Shown: positions 16,294 through 26,499, counted from the stretch's first letter. The stretch is 48,769 nt of DNA from Actinoallomurus sp. (GCA_025964625.1 JAOPYL010000232.1:1-48769); one strand, 5' to 3'. Translations and numbers: made by a program. The notes: generated by a model not told the origin, from the sequence alone.

Positions 16294-17331
16294 GTGAGCG
16301 AGGATCGTTTCGTCTCGCCGGTCGCGGACGGTGAGGAGAAGGCCATCGAGGCGGCGCTGCGGCCCAAGCGTCTCGATGACTTCGTCGGGCAGGCGCGCGT
16401 GCGGGAGCAGCTGTCGCTCGTGCTGCAGAGCGCCCTGCGGCGCGGTCGGCCGCCGGACCATCTGCTCATGTCCGGGCCGCCCGGCCTCGGCAAGACCACG
16501 CTCGCCATGATCATCTCCGCCGAGCTCGGCATGCCCCTGCGGATCTCGTCCGGTCCGGCGATCGAGCGGGCCGGCGACCTCGCGGCGGTGCTGTCCACGC
16601 TCTCGGAGGGCGAGGTGTTGTTCCTCGACGAGATCCACCGGATGGCGCGGCCGGCCGAGGAGATGCTCTACGTCGCGATGGAGGACTTCCGGGTCGACGT
16701 CGTGGTCGGCAAGGGACCCGGCGCGACCGCGATCCCCCTCGACATCGCACCGTTCACGCTGGTCGGCGCGACCACGAGAGCGGGGCTGCTGCCGGCGCCG
16801 CTGCGCGACCGGTTCGGTTTCGTGGCGCACATGGACTTCTACGAGCCAGAGGACCTCGAACGCATCCTCCATCGCTCCGCCAGGCTGCTGGACGTGCGGA
16901 CGGACGAGGAGGGCGCCGCCGAGATCGCCAAGCGGTCCCGTGGCACGCCCCGGATCGCCAACCGGCTGCTACGCCGGGTCCGCGACTACGCCGAGGTTCG
17001 CGCCGACGGGGTCATCACGGCGGAAATAGCCCGTCACGCGCTGTCGTTGTACGAGGTCGACGCCGATGGACTGGACCGGCTCGACAGGTCGGTGCTGGAC
17101 GCGCTCCTGCGTATGTTCGGCGGTGGCCCGGTCGGCCTGTCCACGCTGGCGGTGGCCGTGGGAGAGGAACCGGAGACGGTCGAGGTGGTGGCCGAGTCGT
17201 TCCTGGTCCGAAAGGGACTGATCGCCCGCACCCCCCGAGGGCGCATCGCCACACCCGCGGCCTGGCGGCATATGGGAATCACGCCTCCGCCCACGGTTGA
17301 AGGTACGCTTTTCGAAGTGACGGAGGAGTGA
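16294..17331 (+). CDS. ruvB: Holliday junction branch migration helicase RuvB
   Basis: 345-residue AAA+ motor that drives branch migration with RuvA. Walker A is GPPGLGKTT, Walker [10 protein letters not shown], sensor 1 GATTRAG, and the arginine finger region PLRDRFG follows. The C-terminal winged helix ends with the [10 protein letters not shown] block. GTG 16294 has CAGGAGGTG just upstream, and 64 bases separate it from ruvA. Confidence 0.98.
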   Translation: MSEDRFVSPVADGEEKAIEAALRPKRLDDFVGQARVREQLSLVLQSALRRGRPPDHLLMSGPPGLGKTTLAMIISAELGMPLRISSGPAIERAGDLAAVLSTLSEGEVLFLDEIHRMARPAEEMLYVAMEDFRVDVVVGKGPGATAIPLDIAPFTLVGATTRAGLLPAPLRDRFGFVAHMDFYEPEDLERILHRSARLLDVRTDEEGAAEIAKRSRGTPRIANRLLRRVRDYAEVRADGVITAEIARHALSLYEVDADGLDRLDRSVLDALLRMFGGGPVGLSTLAVAVGEEPETVEVVAESFLVRKGLIARTPRGRIATPAAWRHMGITPPPTVEGTLFEVTEE

Positions 17332-17366
17332 CGCGGAACTTCCCGGCGCGCTGAGTCGTCACGTCG

Positions 17367-17396
17367 TTGCCGGAGTTTCGTTAACTCCTTTACACT
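17367..17396 (+). promoter_or_regulatory. Promoter of yajC-secD-secF
   Basis: TTGCCG (17367-17372), an 18-base spacer and TACACT (17391-17396) form a housekeeping-type promoter. The inverted repeat CCGGAGT (17370-17376) and ACTCCGG (17394-17400) brackets it; it may act as a ruvB terminator or an operator. The predicted leader to yajC is about 85 bases. Confidence 0.5.
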
Positions 17397-17487
17397 CCGG
17401 AGCTTGGTCGCCGTCGTCAGGCGACACGCCTTTCGCATGCGAAATCGTCGGCGGCAGGCTGAACACACATATCGGAAGGATGCCCCG

Positions 17488-17988
17488 GTGCAGGGCAACA
17501 CAGAACTAACAGCGCTCACCCATGTCGTTGCGGCAAAGAGCGGCAGCAATCCGCTGGTCACGCTCCTGCCAGTGATTCTCATCGGCGTGGTCTTCTACTT
17601 CCTGCTGTTCCGCCCGCAGCGCCGGCGACAGCAGCAGCAGACCCAGATGCAGGGCAGGATCCAGCCGGGCCAGCGCGTCATGACGACCGCCGGCATGCTC
17701 GCGACGGTCGTCGCCGTCGAGGACGACGGCCTCGTGCTCGAGATCGCGCCGGGGGTCGAAGCCCGCTTCGTGAAGCAGGCCATCGGTCAGGTCCTCGACG
17801 ACTCCACCGAGGAGGAGGCCGACGAGGACGAGAACGCGGAGGCCGAGGAGGTCCCGGAGGCTCGGGAGACTCTGCAGGACGACGTCGAGGCGAAGACCGA
17901 GACGCTTCCCGGCGCCGCCGGGCAGAAGCCGGAAGAGGAACCGCTGAAGGACGGCGAGAACAAGCCCGGCAAGGGGCCTTCGGCCTGA
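17488..17988 (+). CDS. yajC: Preprotein translocase accessory subunit YajC
   Basis: 166-residue single-pass membrane protein of the SecDF-YajC complex, which assists SecYEG in protein export. The one transmembrane segment, VTLLPVILIGVVFYFLLF, is followed by the RPQRRRQQQQ basic stretch and the QPGQRVMTTAGM domain. The C-terminal third is a long Glu/Asp-rich tail, longer than in E. coli YajC and probably disordered. GTG 17488 has GGAAGGA upstream; an in-frame ATG-type start at 17404 would precede the promoter's natural product. It is followed by secD 38 bases later. Confidence 0.93.
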   Translation: MQGNTELTALTHVVAAKSGSNPLVTLLPVILIGVVFYFLLFRPQRRRQQQQTQMQGRIQPGQRVMTTAGMLATVVAVEDDGLVLEIAPGVEARFVKQAIGQVLDDSTEEEADEDENAEAEEVPEARETLQDDVEAKTETLPGAAGQKPEEEPLKDGENKPGKGPSA

Positions 17989-18026
17989 CCAACGCCCTGA
18001 CCGCTGACAAAGGACGAAAGACGACC

Positions 18027-19805
18027 GTGGCTCCGCCCAACAGAAACGTTCAGAAACCAGGACGCGCGCTCATCACGCTGCTCCTGATCGCCGTGGCCCT
18101 GGTGGGCGTGATGTTCTGGCAGGGTCAAAAGACGCCGAAGCTGGCCCTTGACCTCGCCGGGGGCACCACCGTGACGCTCACGGCGGAGCCCGCGAAGGCC
18201 GGCGCCAAGGTCGGCGACGCCCAGATGGGCCAGGCGATCAACATCATGCGCGAGCGCGTGAACAGCCTGGGGGTGTCCGAGGCCGAGGTCACCAAACAGG
18301 GCAACAACGTCATCATCGTCCAGGTCCCCGGTCAGGGGCAGGAGCGGGTCGTCAAGCTCATCGGCACCACCGCGAAACTGGAGTTCCGCCAGGTGCTGGT
18401 GGCGGAACCGGTGGGCGTCCAGCAGCAGGTGCCGGCGCCCACCCCCGTTCCGTCGAGTAGCGGCAAGAACACGGCGTCCCCGAAGCCGTCCGGCAGTGCC
18501 AAGCCGTCCGGGGCCTCCACGCCGAAGGGTCGGGCGCTCGCCCAGGTGCTGACCAAGGCGACTCCGAAGCCGTCCGGCAGTGGCTCTGCGGCTCCGAAGG
18601 CCTCCCAGTCGCTGTCTCCCCAGCAGATGCAGCAGTTGCAGCAGCAGCTCCAGCAGCAACAGCAGCAGTCCGGCGGTGAGGACTTCACCGGCGTCGACCC
18701 GGCCGTCAAGGCTCAGTTCGACAAGCTCACCTGCACCGGCAAGGACGTCGGCCAGGGCCAGACGCTGGACCCGGGCAAGCAGGTCGCGATCTGCGCCAAG
18801 CCGGACGACAAGACCCACAAGAGCGACTCCAAGTTCATCCTCGGCCCGACCAAGATCGCTGGCGAGCAGGTGACCAAGGCGCAGGCCCTGGCGCCGGACC
18901 CGCAGTCGGGCCGGATGCAGTGGACGGTGAGCCTCGACCTCAACGGCGGCGCCACCAAGACGTTCGCCGACTTCACCCAGCAGGCGGCCGCGCTGGGGGA
19001 GAGCAATACCCGTAACCACTTCGCGATCACCCTGGACGGCACGGTCTACTCCTGGCCGAGCGTCAAGGAGGCGATCACGTCGGGCAACGCGCAGATCGAG
19101 GGCCAGTTCAGCCAGCAGGAGGCCACCGACCTCGCCAACGTGCTGAAGTACGGCGCGCTGCCTCTGAAGTTCAACCAGAGCTCGATCGAGTCGGTCTCGG
19201 CGACGCTGGGCAAGGACCAGCTGACCGCCGGTCTCGTCGCCGGCGGGATCGGACTGGCCCTGGTCGTGCTCTACTGCCTCTTCTACTACCGGGGGCTGGG
19301 CTCCGTCGCGATCTCCAGCCTCGTCGTCGCGGGCGGCCTGACCTACGAGGCGGTCGTGCTGCTGGGCAAGTTCATCGACTTCCGAATGTCCCTCGCGGCC
19401 ATCGCCGGTGCGATCGTCGCGATCGGCATCACCGCGGACTCGTTCGTCGTCTTCTTCGAGCGACTGCGCGACGAGGTGCGCGAGGGCCGCAGCCTGCGCA
19501 CCGCCGTCGAGCGCGGCTGGCATCGGGCCCGGCGCACGATCATCGTCGCCGACGCGGTGTCGTTCATCGCGGCGCTCCTGCTGTACTGGTTCGCCATCGG
19601 AGGGGTCAAGGGCTTCGCGTTCACGCTGGGCCTGACCACTCTCATCGACGTGCTCGTGGTGTTCTTCTTCACGAAGCCGCTCGTCACGATCCTGGCCCGC
19701 ACGAGGTTCTTCGGTGGCGGGCACCGGTGGTCCGGCCTCGATCCGAGCACACTGGGCATGAAGAAGCGTGTTACCGCCCGTCCCGCCAGCACCAAGGAGG
19801 CCTGA
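18027..19805 (+). CDS. secD: Protein translocase subunit SecD
   Basis: 592-residue membrane subunit that, with SecF, uses the proton gradient to aid late stages of protein export. An N-terminal transmembrane helix leads to the first periplasmic domain with LALDLAGGTTVTL, and the C-terminal half has the five-helix RND bundle with the conserved AIVAIGITADSFVVFFERLRDE segment. Between residues about 133 and 220 lies a low-complexity insert of Pro/Ser/Lys repeats and a Gln-rich run in the extracytoplasmic part. The stop overlaps the secF ATG (TGATG). Confidence 0.96.
   Translation: MAPPNRNVQKPGRALITLLLIAVALVGVMFWQGQKTPKLALDLAGGTTVTLTAEPAKAGAKVGDAQMGQAINIMRERVNSLGVSEAEVTKQGNNVIIVQVPGQGQERVVKLIGTTAKLEFRQVLVAEPVGVQQQVPAPTPVPSSSGKNTASPKPSGSAKPSGASTPKGRALAQVLTKATPKPSGSGSAAPKASQSLSPQQMQQLQQQLQQQQQQSGGEDFTGVDPAVKAQFDKLTCTGKDVGQGQTLDPGKQVAICAKPDDKTHKSDSKFILGPTKIAGEQVTKAQALAPDPQSGRMQWTVSLDLNGGATKTFADFTQQAAALGESNTRNHFAITLDGTVYSWPSVKEAITSGNAQIEGQFSQQEATDLANVLKYGALPLKFNQSSIESVSATLGKDQLTAGLVAGGIGLALVVLYCLFYYRGLGSVAISSLVVAGGLTYEAVVLLGKFIDFRMSLAAIAGAIVAIGITADSFVVFFERLRDEVREGRSLRTAVERGWHRARRTIIVADAVSFIAALLLYWFAIGGVKGFAFTLGLTTLIDVLVVFFFTKPLVTILARTRFFGGGHRWSGLDPSTLGMKKRVTARPASTKEA
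18480..18582 (+). repeat. Direct repeats inside the secD low-complexity insert
   Basis: The 19-mer CCGAAGCCGTCCGGCAGTG occurs at 18480-18498 and 18564-18582, with a partial third copy CCAAGCCGTCCGG at 18499-18511. All encode PKPSGS or AKPSG units. A CAG-rich stretch encoding mostly Gln follows at about 18621-18668. Confidence 0.8.
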
Positions 19806-20968
19806 TGTCACGCCTGGGCAACATCGGTGGTCGCCTCCACCGCGGCGAGATCTCCCTCGACTTCGTAGGGCGGCAGAAGAGCTGGTACGCCCTTTCCGGG
19901 CTGATCCTCGTCGTCAGCATCGTGTCGCTGCTGACTCTCGGGCTGAACTTCGGCGTCGAGTTCAAGGGCGGCACCGTCTTCCAGTTCCCGGCCAAGGCGC
20001 ACAGCACCACCACGGACGTACGCGGGGCGGTCAAGGATTCCGGGGTCGTCAAAGAGGACCCCATCGTCCAGAAGACCGGCACCGGCTGGCGGGTCCAGAC
20101 CGAGAGTCTGAGCTCCACCGACGTGACCGCGGTGCAGAAGTCGGTGCAGAAGAAGTTCGGGCTGGCCAAGCCCGACGACGTCAGCCCGCAGACGGTCGGC
20201 GCGAGCTGGGGCAAGGACATCTCCAAGAAGGCGCTCGAAGGTCTGATCGTCTTCCTGGTCGCCATCGTCATCTACCTGTCCATCGCCTTCGAATGGCGGA
20301 TGGCGGTCGCGGCGCTCATCGCGCTGGCGCACGACATCCTCATCACCATCGGTGTCTACTCGCTGGTGCAGTTCGAGGTGACGCCGTCCTCGGTGGTGGG
20401 CCTGCTGACCATTCTCGGATACTCCCTGTACGACACCGTCGTGGTGTTCGACAAGGTCCGTGAGAACACCCGCTCGCTGACCACCATGAACACCATGACG
20501 TACAGCCAGGCGGCCAACCTGGCGGTCAACCAGACCCTTGTGCGGTCGATCAACACCTCTATCATCGCGCTGCTGCCGGTGGCCGGCCTGCTGTTCATCG
20601 GCGCCGGCGTCCTGGGCGCCGGCACTCTGAAGGACCTGGCGCTCGTCCTGTTCGTCGGCATGCTCGCCGGCGCGTACTCCTCGATCTGCATCGCCACGCC
20701 GATCCTGGCCGATCTTCAGGAGCGGCAGGACAAGTACAAGGCGCTGGCCAAGCGGGTCACCGCCAAGGCCTCCAGCGTCAAGCGCAGGTCCAAGACGAAG
20801 GTCGCCGCGGCGGGAGACGACGTAGAGGACACGATCCCCGCCGACGTCGAGGATGAGGAAGCGGCCTCCTCGGTCGGGGCCGGCGTCCGGCTCGTCCAGC
20901 AGGGGCCGCGGCAGCAGCCGCGCAGGGCCGGCTCCAAGGGCCGGCCCAGCGGAAAGAAGAAGCGCTGA
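19805..20968 (+). CDS. secF: Protein translocase subunit SecF
   Basis: 387-residue partner of SecD. The SecF-specific N-terminal segment, including GVEFKGGTVFQF, precedes five transmembrane helices, with the conserved GYSLYDTVVVFDKVRENTR block that carries the proton-relay Asp. The C terminus is a basic tail followed by an acidic one and a final Gly/Arg/Lys-rich end. The ATG at 19805 overlaps the secD stop and lies behind AAGGAGG, so translation is coupled. Confidence 0.96.
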   Translation: MSRLGNIGGRLHRGEISLDFVGRQKSWYALSGLILVVSIVSLLTLGLNFGVEFKGGTVFQFPAKAHSTTTDVRGAVKDSGVVKEDPIVQKTGTGWRVQTESLSSTDVTAVQKSVQKKFGLAKPDDVSPQTVGASWGKDISKKALEGLIVFLVAIVIYLSIAFEWRMAVAALIALAHDILITIGVYSLVQFEVTPSSVVGLLTILGYSLYDTVVVFDKVRENTRSLTTMNTMTYSQAANLAVNQTLVRSINTSIIALLPVAGLLFIGAGVLGAGTLKDLALVLFVGMLAGAYSSICIATPILADLQERQDKYKALAKRVTAKASSVKRRSKTKVAAAGDDVEDTIPADVEDEEAASSVGAGVRLVQQGPRQQPRRAGSKGRPSGKKKR

Positions 20969-21023
20969 CAGCGTCCTTCGCGGCGCATCGCACGATCACG
21001 GCGAAGTTTGTTCGAGGAGGAAC

Positions 21024-21563
21024 GTGACCGCGCGACCGGTCGACCTTACACAGCTGATCAACCGACGGATCCGGGACGTCCCCGACTACCCCAAACCCGG
21101 GGTCGTCTTCAAGGACATCACCCCGCTGCTCGCCGACCACACCGCGTTCGCGGCCGTCGTCGACGCCATCGTCGCCTACTACGGACGGGGCACGATCGAC
21201 AAGGTGGCCGGCATCGAGGCTCGCGGCTTCATCCTGGCGGCCCCGGTGGCGTACCACTTCGGCGCCGGTTTCGTGCCGGTCCGCAAGCAGGGGAAGCTGC
21301 CGGCGGCGACCTATGCGGAGAGCTACGACCTGGAGTACGGCAGCGAGACGGTCGAGATCCACCAGGACGCCTTCTCCCCGGGTGAGCAGGTGCTGATCGT
21401 CGACGACGTGCTCGCCACGGGAGGTACGGCCAGGGCGACGGCGGAGCTTGTACGCCGGACCGGTGCCGAGGTCGCGGGGATCTCAGTGCTGATGGAGCTC
21501 GGCTTCCTGCACGGCCGCGACAAGCTGGACGGCGTCGACGTCCACGCTCTGACGACCGTCTGA
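21024..21563 (+). CDS. apt: Adenine phosphoribosyltransferase
   Basis: 179-residue purine-salvage enzyme that makes AMP from adenine and PRPP. The start region RRIRDVPDYPKPGVVFKD and the PRPP loop VLIVDDVLATGGT are diagnostic. GTG 21024 follows CGAGGAGGAAC. The order secD-secF-apt-rel is common in actinobacteria. A 7-bp stem hairpin follows the stop. Confidence 0.96.
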   Translation: MTARPVDLTQLINRRIRDVPDYPKPGVVFKDITPLLADHTAFAAVVDAIVAYYGRGTIDKVAGIEARGFILAAPVAYHFGAGFVPVRKQGKLPAATYAESYDLEYGSETVEIHQDAFSPGEQVLIVDDVLATGGTARATAELVRRTGAEVAGISVLMELGFLHGRDKLDGVDVHALTTV

Positions 21564-21591
21564 CCTCCCACTCAGCCGATACGATGCCGAT

Positions 21592-21620
21592 GCCCCGGCG
21601 ACCCCTGCGGCCTCCGGGGC
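21592..21620 (+). terminator. Terminator-like hairpin after apt
   Basis: GCCCCGG (21592-21598), 15-base loop, CCGGGGC (21614-21620). It begins 28 bases after the apt stop and lies upstream of the rel promoter. No U-tract. Confidence 0.5.
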
Positions 21621-21707
21621 TCGTGTCGCCCATTCGGCCTGTTCAGCCCATTGGGGCCTGAGCGGACCGGAATGGGTGATCGGCACCGACTGGAATTCGA
21701 GTGCCGC

Positions 21708-21713
21708 TAAACT
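21708..21713 (+). promoter_or_regulatory. -10 box of rel
   Basis: TAAACT, of TANNNT type; the predicted start near 21720 gives a short leader containing GGGGAGG (21733-21739) before GTG 21744. The spacing supports rel having its own promoter apart from apt. Confidence 0.45.
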
Positions 21714-21743
21714 GGTGTTCCGACGCAGGCAAGGGGAGGCTGG

Positions 21744-24131
21744 GTGCCCGGTGAGGTGGTGTCGAGCGACGCGGTGTCCGATGCCGCGCTGAATCAGCGC
21801 GTCACGCCTCCTTCACCTGCCGCGCCGACCGACCCGCCTCCGCCCCCTCCAGCTCCCGCACCGGACGAGGGCGATCCGACACCTTCCGGCACGGCTGCGC
21901 CCTCGGCCGCCCGGGTCCGCCGGCGGCTCGCCCGGCTCGGCGCCCAGCGTGGTCCCATCATGAATCCCGTACTCGAACCTCTGATCAAGACGCTCCGGAA
22001 CACACATCCCAAGGCGGATGTGCGTCTCGTCGAGCGCGCCTACGACGTAGCCGCTCATCATCACCGCGAGCAGAAGCGCAAGAGCGGCGACCCTTACATC
22101 ACGCATCCCCTCGCCGTGGCGACGATCCTCGCCGAGCTCGGGATGAACACCGAGACGCTGTGCGCCGCGCTGCTGCACGACACCGTCGAGGACACCACCT
22201 ACACCCTCGACCAGCTCCGGGCCGACTTCGGCGATGTGGTCGCCGCCCTGGTCGACGGGGTCACCAAGCTCGACAAGGTCAAGTACGGCGAGGCGGCCGA
22301 GGCGGAGACGGTCCGCAAGATGGTCGTGGCGATGTCACGCGACATCCGGGTCCTCGTCATCAAGCTGTCCGACCGGCTGCACAACATGCGCACCCTGCGT
22401 TACCTCCCGCGTCCCAAGCAGGAGCGCAAGGCGCGCGAGACCTTGGAGATCTTCGCGCCGCTCGCGCATCGTCTCGGGATGAACACCCTCAAGTGGGAGC
22501 TGGAGGACCTCGCCTTCCAGACGCTCTACCCCAAGCGGTTCGACGAGATCGCCCGGCTGGTGTCCGAGCGGGCGCCGCGCCGTGACGTCTACCTCCAGGA
22601 CGTGATCGAGCACGTCTCCGGCGACCTGCGCGAGGCCAAGCTCAAGGCGACGGTCAAGGGACGCCCGAAGCACTACTACTCGATCTACCAGAAGATGATC
22701 GCCCGCGAGCTCAGCTTCGAGGACATCTACGACCTCGTCGGCATCCGGGTGCTCGTCGACACCGTCCGCGACTGCTACGCGGCCCTCGGCACCATTCATG
22801 CGCGGTGGAATCCGGTCCCTGGCCGGTTCAAGGACTACATCGCGATGCCGAAGTTCAACATGTACCAGTCACTGCACACCACGGTGATCGGCCCTGAGGG
22901 CAAGCCGGTAGAGCTTCAGATCCGCACCCGTGCCATGCACAACCGCGCCGAATACGGCATCGCGGCGCACTGGAAGTACAAAGAGGAGACCATCGGCGCC
23001 GGCGGCCAGACCGGCAAGGCCGGTGACATGGCCTGGCTGCGGCAGCTCCTCGACTGGCAGAAGGAGACCACCGACCCGGCCGAGTTCCTCGAGTCGCTGC
23101 GCTTCGACCTGTCGGTGTCGGAGGTGTTCGTCTTCACTCCGAAGGGGCAGGTGCTCGCGCTGCCCCAGGGCGCGACACCGGTGGACTTCGCCTACGCGAT
23201 CCACACCGAGGTGGGGCACCGCACGATCGGCGCCCGCGTCAACGGCCGGCTCGTCCCGCTGGAGTCGACGCTCGACAACGGCGACACCGTGGAGATCTTC
23301 ACGTCGAAGTCGTCGGATGCCGGGCCCAGCCGCGACTGGCTCAACTTCGTCAAAAGCGCCCGCGCCCGCAACAAGATCAAGCACTGGTTCTCCAAGGAGC
23401 GCCGCGAAACCGCCATCGAACAGGGCAAGGACTCCCTCGCTCGGGCGATGCGCAAGCAGAACCTCCCGCTCCAGCGCATGCTGTCCGGTGAGGCGCTGCT
23501 CGCCCTGGCGCACAACATGCGGTACGCCGACGTGTCCGCGCTGTACGCCGCGGTCGGTGAGAGCCACGTCTCGGCGCAGAACGTCGTGCAGAAGCTCGTC
23601 GATGCCCTCGGCGGGCCGGAGAACGCCGCGGAGGACCTCGCCGAGACCGCGATCCCGACCCGCAAGCGGCGGTCACGCCCGGCCGACCCGGGTGTGGTCG
23701 TCGCCGGCGACCCGGACGTGTGGGTGCGTCTGTCGCGATGCTGCACGCCGGTGCCGGGAGACGAGATCGTCGGCTTCGTGACGCGCGGCAACGGCGTCTC
23801 GGTGCACCGGGCCGACTGCGTCAACGTCACCAACCTGCAGACGCAGCCGGACCGCATGGTCGACGTCAAATGGTCACCCGGCGAGGACTCGGTCTTCCTG
23901 GTGGCCGTCCAGCTCGAGGCGCTCGACCGCCCCCGTCTGCTCTCCGACATCACGCGGGTGCTGTCCGACCAGCACGTCAACATACTGTCGGCCTCGGTGG
24001 TGACCAACCATGACCGCGTCGCGATCAGCCGGTTCAGCTTCGAGATGGGCGACCCCAAGCACCTGGGTCACGTGCTGAAGGCCGTCCGCACCGTCGATGG
24101 CGTCTACGACGTCTATCGCGTCACCAGCTAG
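21744..24131 (+). CDS. rel: Bifunctional (p)ppGpp synthetase/hydrolase
   Basis: 795-residue Rel enzyme that makes and degrades the alarmone (p)ppGpp and drives the stringent response at the ribosome. After a Pro-rich, probably disordered N-terminal ~70 residues comes the HD hydrolase domain with LLHDTVEDT, intact and so likely active. The synthetase domain carries [10 protein letters not shown], the RXKD version found in bifunctional rather than synthetase-only enzymes, and [11 protein letters not shown] ([16 protein letters not shown]), a zinc-finger region with CCTPVPGD, and a C-terminal ACT domain complete it. It has its own -10 box and ends convergent to the DUF349 gene. Confidence 0.97.
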   Translation: MPGEVVSSDAVSDAALNQRVTPPSPAAPTDPPPPPPAPAPDEGDPTPSGTAAPSAARVRRRLARLGAQRGPIMNPVLEPLIKTLRNTHPKADVRLVERAYDVAAHHHREQKRKSGDPYITHPLAVATILAELGMNTETLCAALLHDTVEDTTYTLDQLRADFGDVVAALVDGVTKLDKVKYGEAAEAETVRKMVVAMSRDIRVLVIKLSDRLHNMRTLRYLPRPKQERKARETLEIFAPLAHRLGMNTLKWELEDLAFQTLYPKRFDEIARLVSERAPRRDVYLQDVIEHVSGDLREAKLKATVKGRPKHYYSIYQKMIARELSFEDIYDLVGIRVLVDTVRDCYAALGTIHARWNPVPGRFKDYIAMPKFNMYQSLHTTVIGPEGKPVELQIRTRAMHNRAEYGIAAHWKYKEETIGAGGQTGKAGDMAWLRQLLDWQKETTDPAEFLESLRFDLSVSEVFVFTPKGQVLALPQGATPVDFAYAIHTEVGHRTIGARVNGRLVPLESTLDNGDTVEIFTSKSSDAGPSRDWLNFVKSARARNKIKHWFSKERRETAIEQGKDSLARAMRKQNLPLQRMLSGEALLALAHNMRYADVSALYAAVGESHVSAQNVVQKLVDALGGPENAAEDLAETAIPTRKRRSRPADPGVVVAGDPDVWVRLSRCCTPVPGDEIVGFVTRGNGVSVHRADCVNVTNLQTQPDRMVDVKWSPGEDSVFLVAVQLEALDRPRLLSDITRVLSDQHVNILSASVVTNHDRVAISRFSFEMGDPKHLGHVLKAVRTVDGVYDVYRVTS

Positions 24132-24152
24132 GACGGGCCTCTCTCACCGAGA

Positions 24153-24166
24153 CGGGCCTTGGCCCG
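24153..24166. terminator. Bidirectional hairpin between rel and the DUF349 gene
   Basis: CGGGCC (24153-24158), TT, GGCCCG (24161-24166) in the 41-base gap between convergent genes. The stem is short and has no U-tract. Confidence 0.4.
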
Positions 24167-24172
24167 GCAGGG

Positions 24173-25402
24173 TCATGACAGCTCGGCCAGGGTGTGTTCG
24201 GCCTCTTCGAGCCAGGCGCGGCGGGCGGCCAGGGCTTCTTCGGCGTCCTTGACGTCCTTGTCGCGCCCGGCGCCACGGGCCTTGGCGAGCCGCTCTTCGA
24301 GCTGCCGGATGGACGTGTGCAGCTGCGTCACGGTGGCCTCGGCACGCGCCCTGGCCTCAGGGTTGGTGCGCCGCCACTCCGACTCCTCGGCGCCACGGAC
24401 GGTTTCCTCGATCTTCCGCAGCCGGCCTTCGAGGCGCTCACGCGACTCGCGCGGGACCATGCCGATGGCCTCCCAGCGCTCCTGGATCGAACGCAGTGCC
24501 TGCCGGGCGGTGCGCAGGTCCCGTACCGGGAGCAGCCGCTCGGCCTCGGCGAGGAGCTTCTCCTTGGCATCGGCGTGCTCACGGAACTCCGCGTCGCGCT
24601 CGGCGAAGACGGCCGACCGGGCCGAGAAGAACGTGTCCTGCGCGCCCTTGAAACGCGCCCACAGCTCCTCTTCGACGTCTCGGGCGGCGTGTCCGGCCAT
24701 CTTCCACCTGCGCATCAGGTCGCGGTAGGCGGCCGCGGTCGGACCCCAGTCGGTGGAACCGGCTATCGCATCGGCCTCGGCGACCAGGCGCTCCTTCTCC
24801 GCACGTGCGTGCTCACGCTCCTCCTCGAGGTTGGAGAAGTACGCCTTCCGGCGCTTGGTGAAGGCGTTGCGCGCGGACGACAGCCGCTTCCACAGCGCGG
24901 TCTCGGTGGGCCGGTCGACGCGCTCGGCGGCCTTCCATTCCTCGACGAGCTGACGCAGGCGTTCGCCGCCGTTCTTCCAGTGCGTCTCCTCGGCCGCGAT
25001 CCGCTCGGCCTCGGCGACGATGCGCTCCTTGATCTCCCTCGCCTGGCCGCGTGCCTGGTCACGGGCCACCTTCAGCTGCTCGCGGCGCTGGCCGAGCAGG
25101 CCGGTGAGGCCGTCGAGCCGCCGGGCGAGACCATCGAGGTCACCGACCGCGTGCGCCTCGGTCACGGACTCGCGGAGCCGGGCGATGGTGTGCTCGGCCT
25201 GGGAGGCCGCCAGGTCGGTGGTCTTGATCCGCTGCTCGAGTAGATCGATCTCGGTGACGAGGGCGTCGTACTTGCGCCTGAAGTAGGCGAGGGCCTCTTC
25301 GGGAGCACCGGCCTGCCAGGAGCCCACGGCGCGCTCGCCGGTCGCGGTGCGGACGTAGACGGTGCCGTCCTCGTCCACCCTGCCCCAGGGATCAGTGGTC
25401 AC
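24173..25402 (-). CDS. DUF349 repeat coiled-coil protein
   Basis: 409-residue, strongly charged helical protein. After a short N-terminal domain (WGRVDEDGTVYVRT) it consists of successive DUF349 units, recognisable by the repeated Trp-containing pattern (ETHWKNGGERLRQLVEEW, STDWGPTAAAYRDLMRRW, ERWEAIGMVPRESRERL). The last ~60 residues are coiled coil. No catalytic residues are seen. DUF349 proteins are usually encoded next to rel in actinobacteria; a function in this species is not known to me. GTG 25402 has GGGAGG upstream. The cyclophilin gene lies upstream on the same strand, 214 bases away; I see no gene in that gap. Confidence 0.88.
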   Translation of the reverse strand: MTTDPWGRVDEDGTVYVRTATGERAVGSWQAGAPEEALAYFRRKYDALVTEIDLLEQRIKTTDLAASQAEHTIARLRESVTEAHAVGDLDGLARRLDGLTGLLGQRREQLKVARDQARGQAREIKERIVAEAERIAAEETHWKNGGERLRQLVEEWKAAERVDRPTETALWKRLSSARNAFTKRRKAYFSNLEEEREHARAEKERLVAEADAIAGSTDWGPTAAAYRDLMRRWKMAGHAARDVEEELWARFKGAQDTFFSARSAVFAERDAEFREHADAKEKLLAEAERLLPVRDLRTARQALRSIQERWEAIGMVPRESRERLEGRLRKIEETVRGAEESEWRRTNPEARARAEATVTQLHTSIRQLEERLAKARGAGRDKDVKDAEEALAARRAWLEEAEHTLAELS

Positions 25403-25616
25403 CGCCGGCCTCCCGTGTACGAAACGTGGCCGCAGCGTGCCGTTGGACGGCCTGGACGGAGCCGTTCCCGCCCAGCCGGCGCGGGATTCCCCAAGGTGGC
25501 GCTGGACACCGTTGCCTCCTGTGTCAAGGCCCGGGTGGTTCCTCGTGCATCCGGGCCCACCGTGGTGACGACCGCGGGAGTAGCGCTCCCGCAGGCCACC
25601 CTAACCTTCCGCATTC

Positions 25617-26450
25617 CTACATCTTCGTGACGGTGAGGTCTTTTATTCCAATTTTCTTCTTTGGAGCGGTGTTCCCGGTCTGGTCGGCGGGTTCCGCGCC
25701 CGCCTTGGCGACCGAGTCGACGATGTCCATTCCCTGCGTGATCTCGCCGAAGACCGTGTAGTCGGCGGGCAGCGGAGAATCGCCGTAGACGATGAAGAAC
25801 TGGCTGCCGTTGCTGTTGGGCATGCTGCTGTGCGCCATCGCGACGTAACCACGCTTGTAGGTGGCCTGCCCGGAGGCGCCTGCTTTGGGAACGTTCTCGT
25901 TGCCGAAGCCGTACGACGGGCCGCCGGTCCCGGTGCCCGTGGGGTCGCCGCACTGCAACACCTTGATACCGGACGTGACGAGCCGGTGACACTTGGTGTT
26001 GTCGAAGAACTTCTTGCCCGCCAGGTAGTTGAACGAGTTGACGGTGCACGCCGCCGTGGTGCCGTCGAGGCTGGCCACGATCTTGCCGAGACTGGTGTCG
26101 ATCGTCATCTGGTAGATGCCCTTGACCGGCTTCGCCGGAGGCTTTCCGACATCTTTGGCCCCCTGTGACGCCTGGGCGGGCAAAGGCTGGTAGGCGCATT
26201 CCCCGGGCTTGACCGAGACGCTGGGCGCGGCGCTGGCCGTCGTGGACGCGGCCGCCGAGACCGAATCCTTCTTTCCCGGCCCGTTCATGGCGAATGCCAG
26301 AGCGCCGCTGCCGCCGGCCACCACCACCACGACGGCGACCGTCCCGATGATCTTCATCCTGCGAGCTCTCGCCTGCCGGATCGCACGGCGCTGCATCTGG
26401 CGCTCGTAGCGCTGCCGGGCCAGCTCCTTCTTGCGGTCTTTACCCGCCAC
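25617..26450 (-). CDS. Membrane-anchored cyclophilin-type peptidyl-prolyl isomerase
   Basis: 277-residue protein that catalyses proline isomerisation, probably outside the membrane. A basic N-terminal tail (about 40 residues, KDRKKELARQRYERQ) is followed by one transmembrane helix (IIGTVAVVVVVAGGSGALAFA), a linker and a cyclophilin domain from about residue 110 (GKIVASLDGT, NSNGSQFFIV, FGEITQGMDIVD). GTG 26450 is chosen because AAGAGGTG lies just upstream; an open frame continues 38 residues further without a ribosome site. The pattern matches the actinobacterial cyclophilin beside rel and the MBL-hisS genes. Confidence 0.9.
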   Translation of the reverse strand: MAGKDRKKELARQRYERQMQRRAIRQARARRMKIIGTVAVVVVVAGGSGALAFAMNGPGKKDSVSAAASTTASAAPSVSVKPGECAYQPLPAQASQGAKDVGKPPAKPVKGIYQMTIDTSLGKIVASLDGTTAACTVNSFNYLAGKKFFDNTKCHRLVTSGIKVLQCGDPTGTGTGGPSYGFGNENVPKAGASGQATYKRGYVAMAHSSMPNSNGSQFFIVYGDSPLPADYTVFGEITQGMDIVDSVAKAGAEPADQTGNTAPKKKIGIKDLTVTKM

Positions 26451-26499
26451 CGGTGTCGCACCTCTTGATTCGCGTCGTGGACTGGGAAACGTGCTGCGC

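Noticed and set aside
18480-18582. Repeats in secD as a CRISPR-like or minisatellite locus.
   Set aside because: They are in frame, encode PKPSG units and have no spacer organisation.
17787-19811. Long minus-strand open frame opposite yajC-secD.
   Set aside because: Shadow of secD; the apparent repeats are the antisense of the PKPSG and Gln-rich codons.
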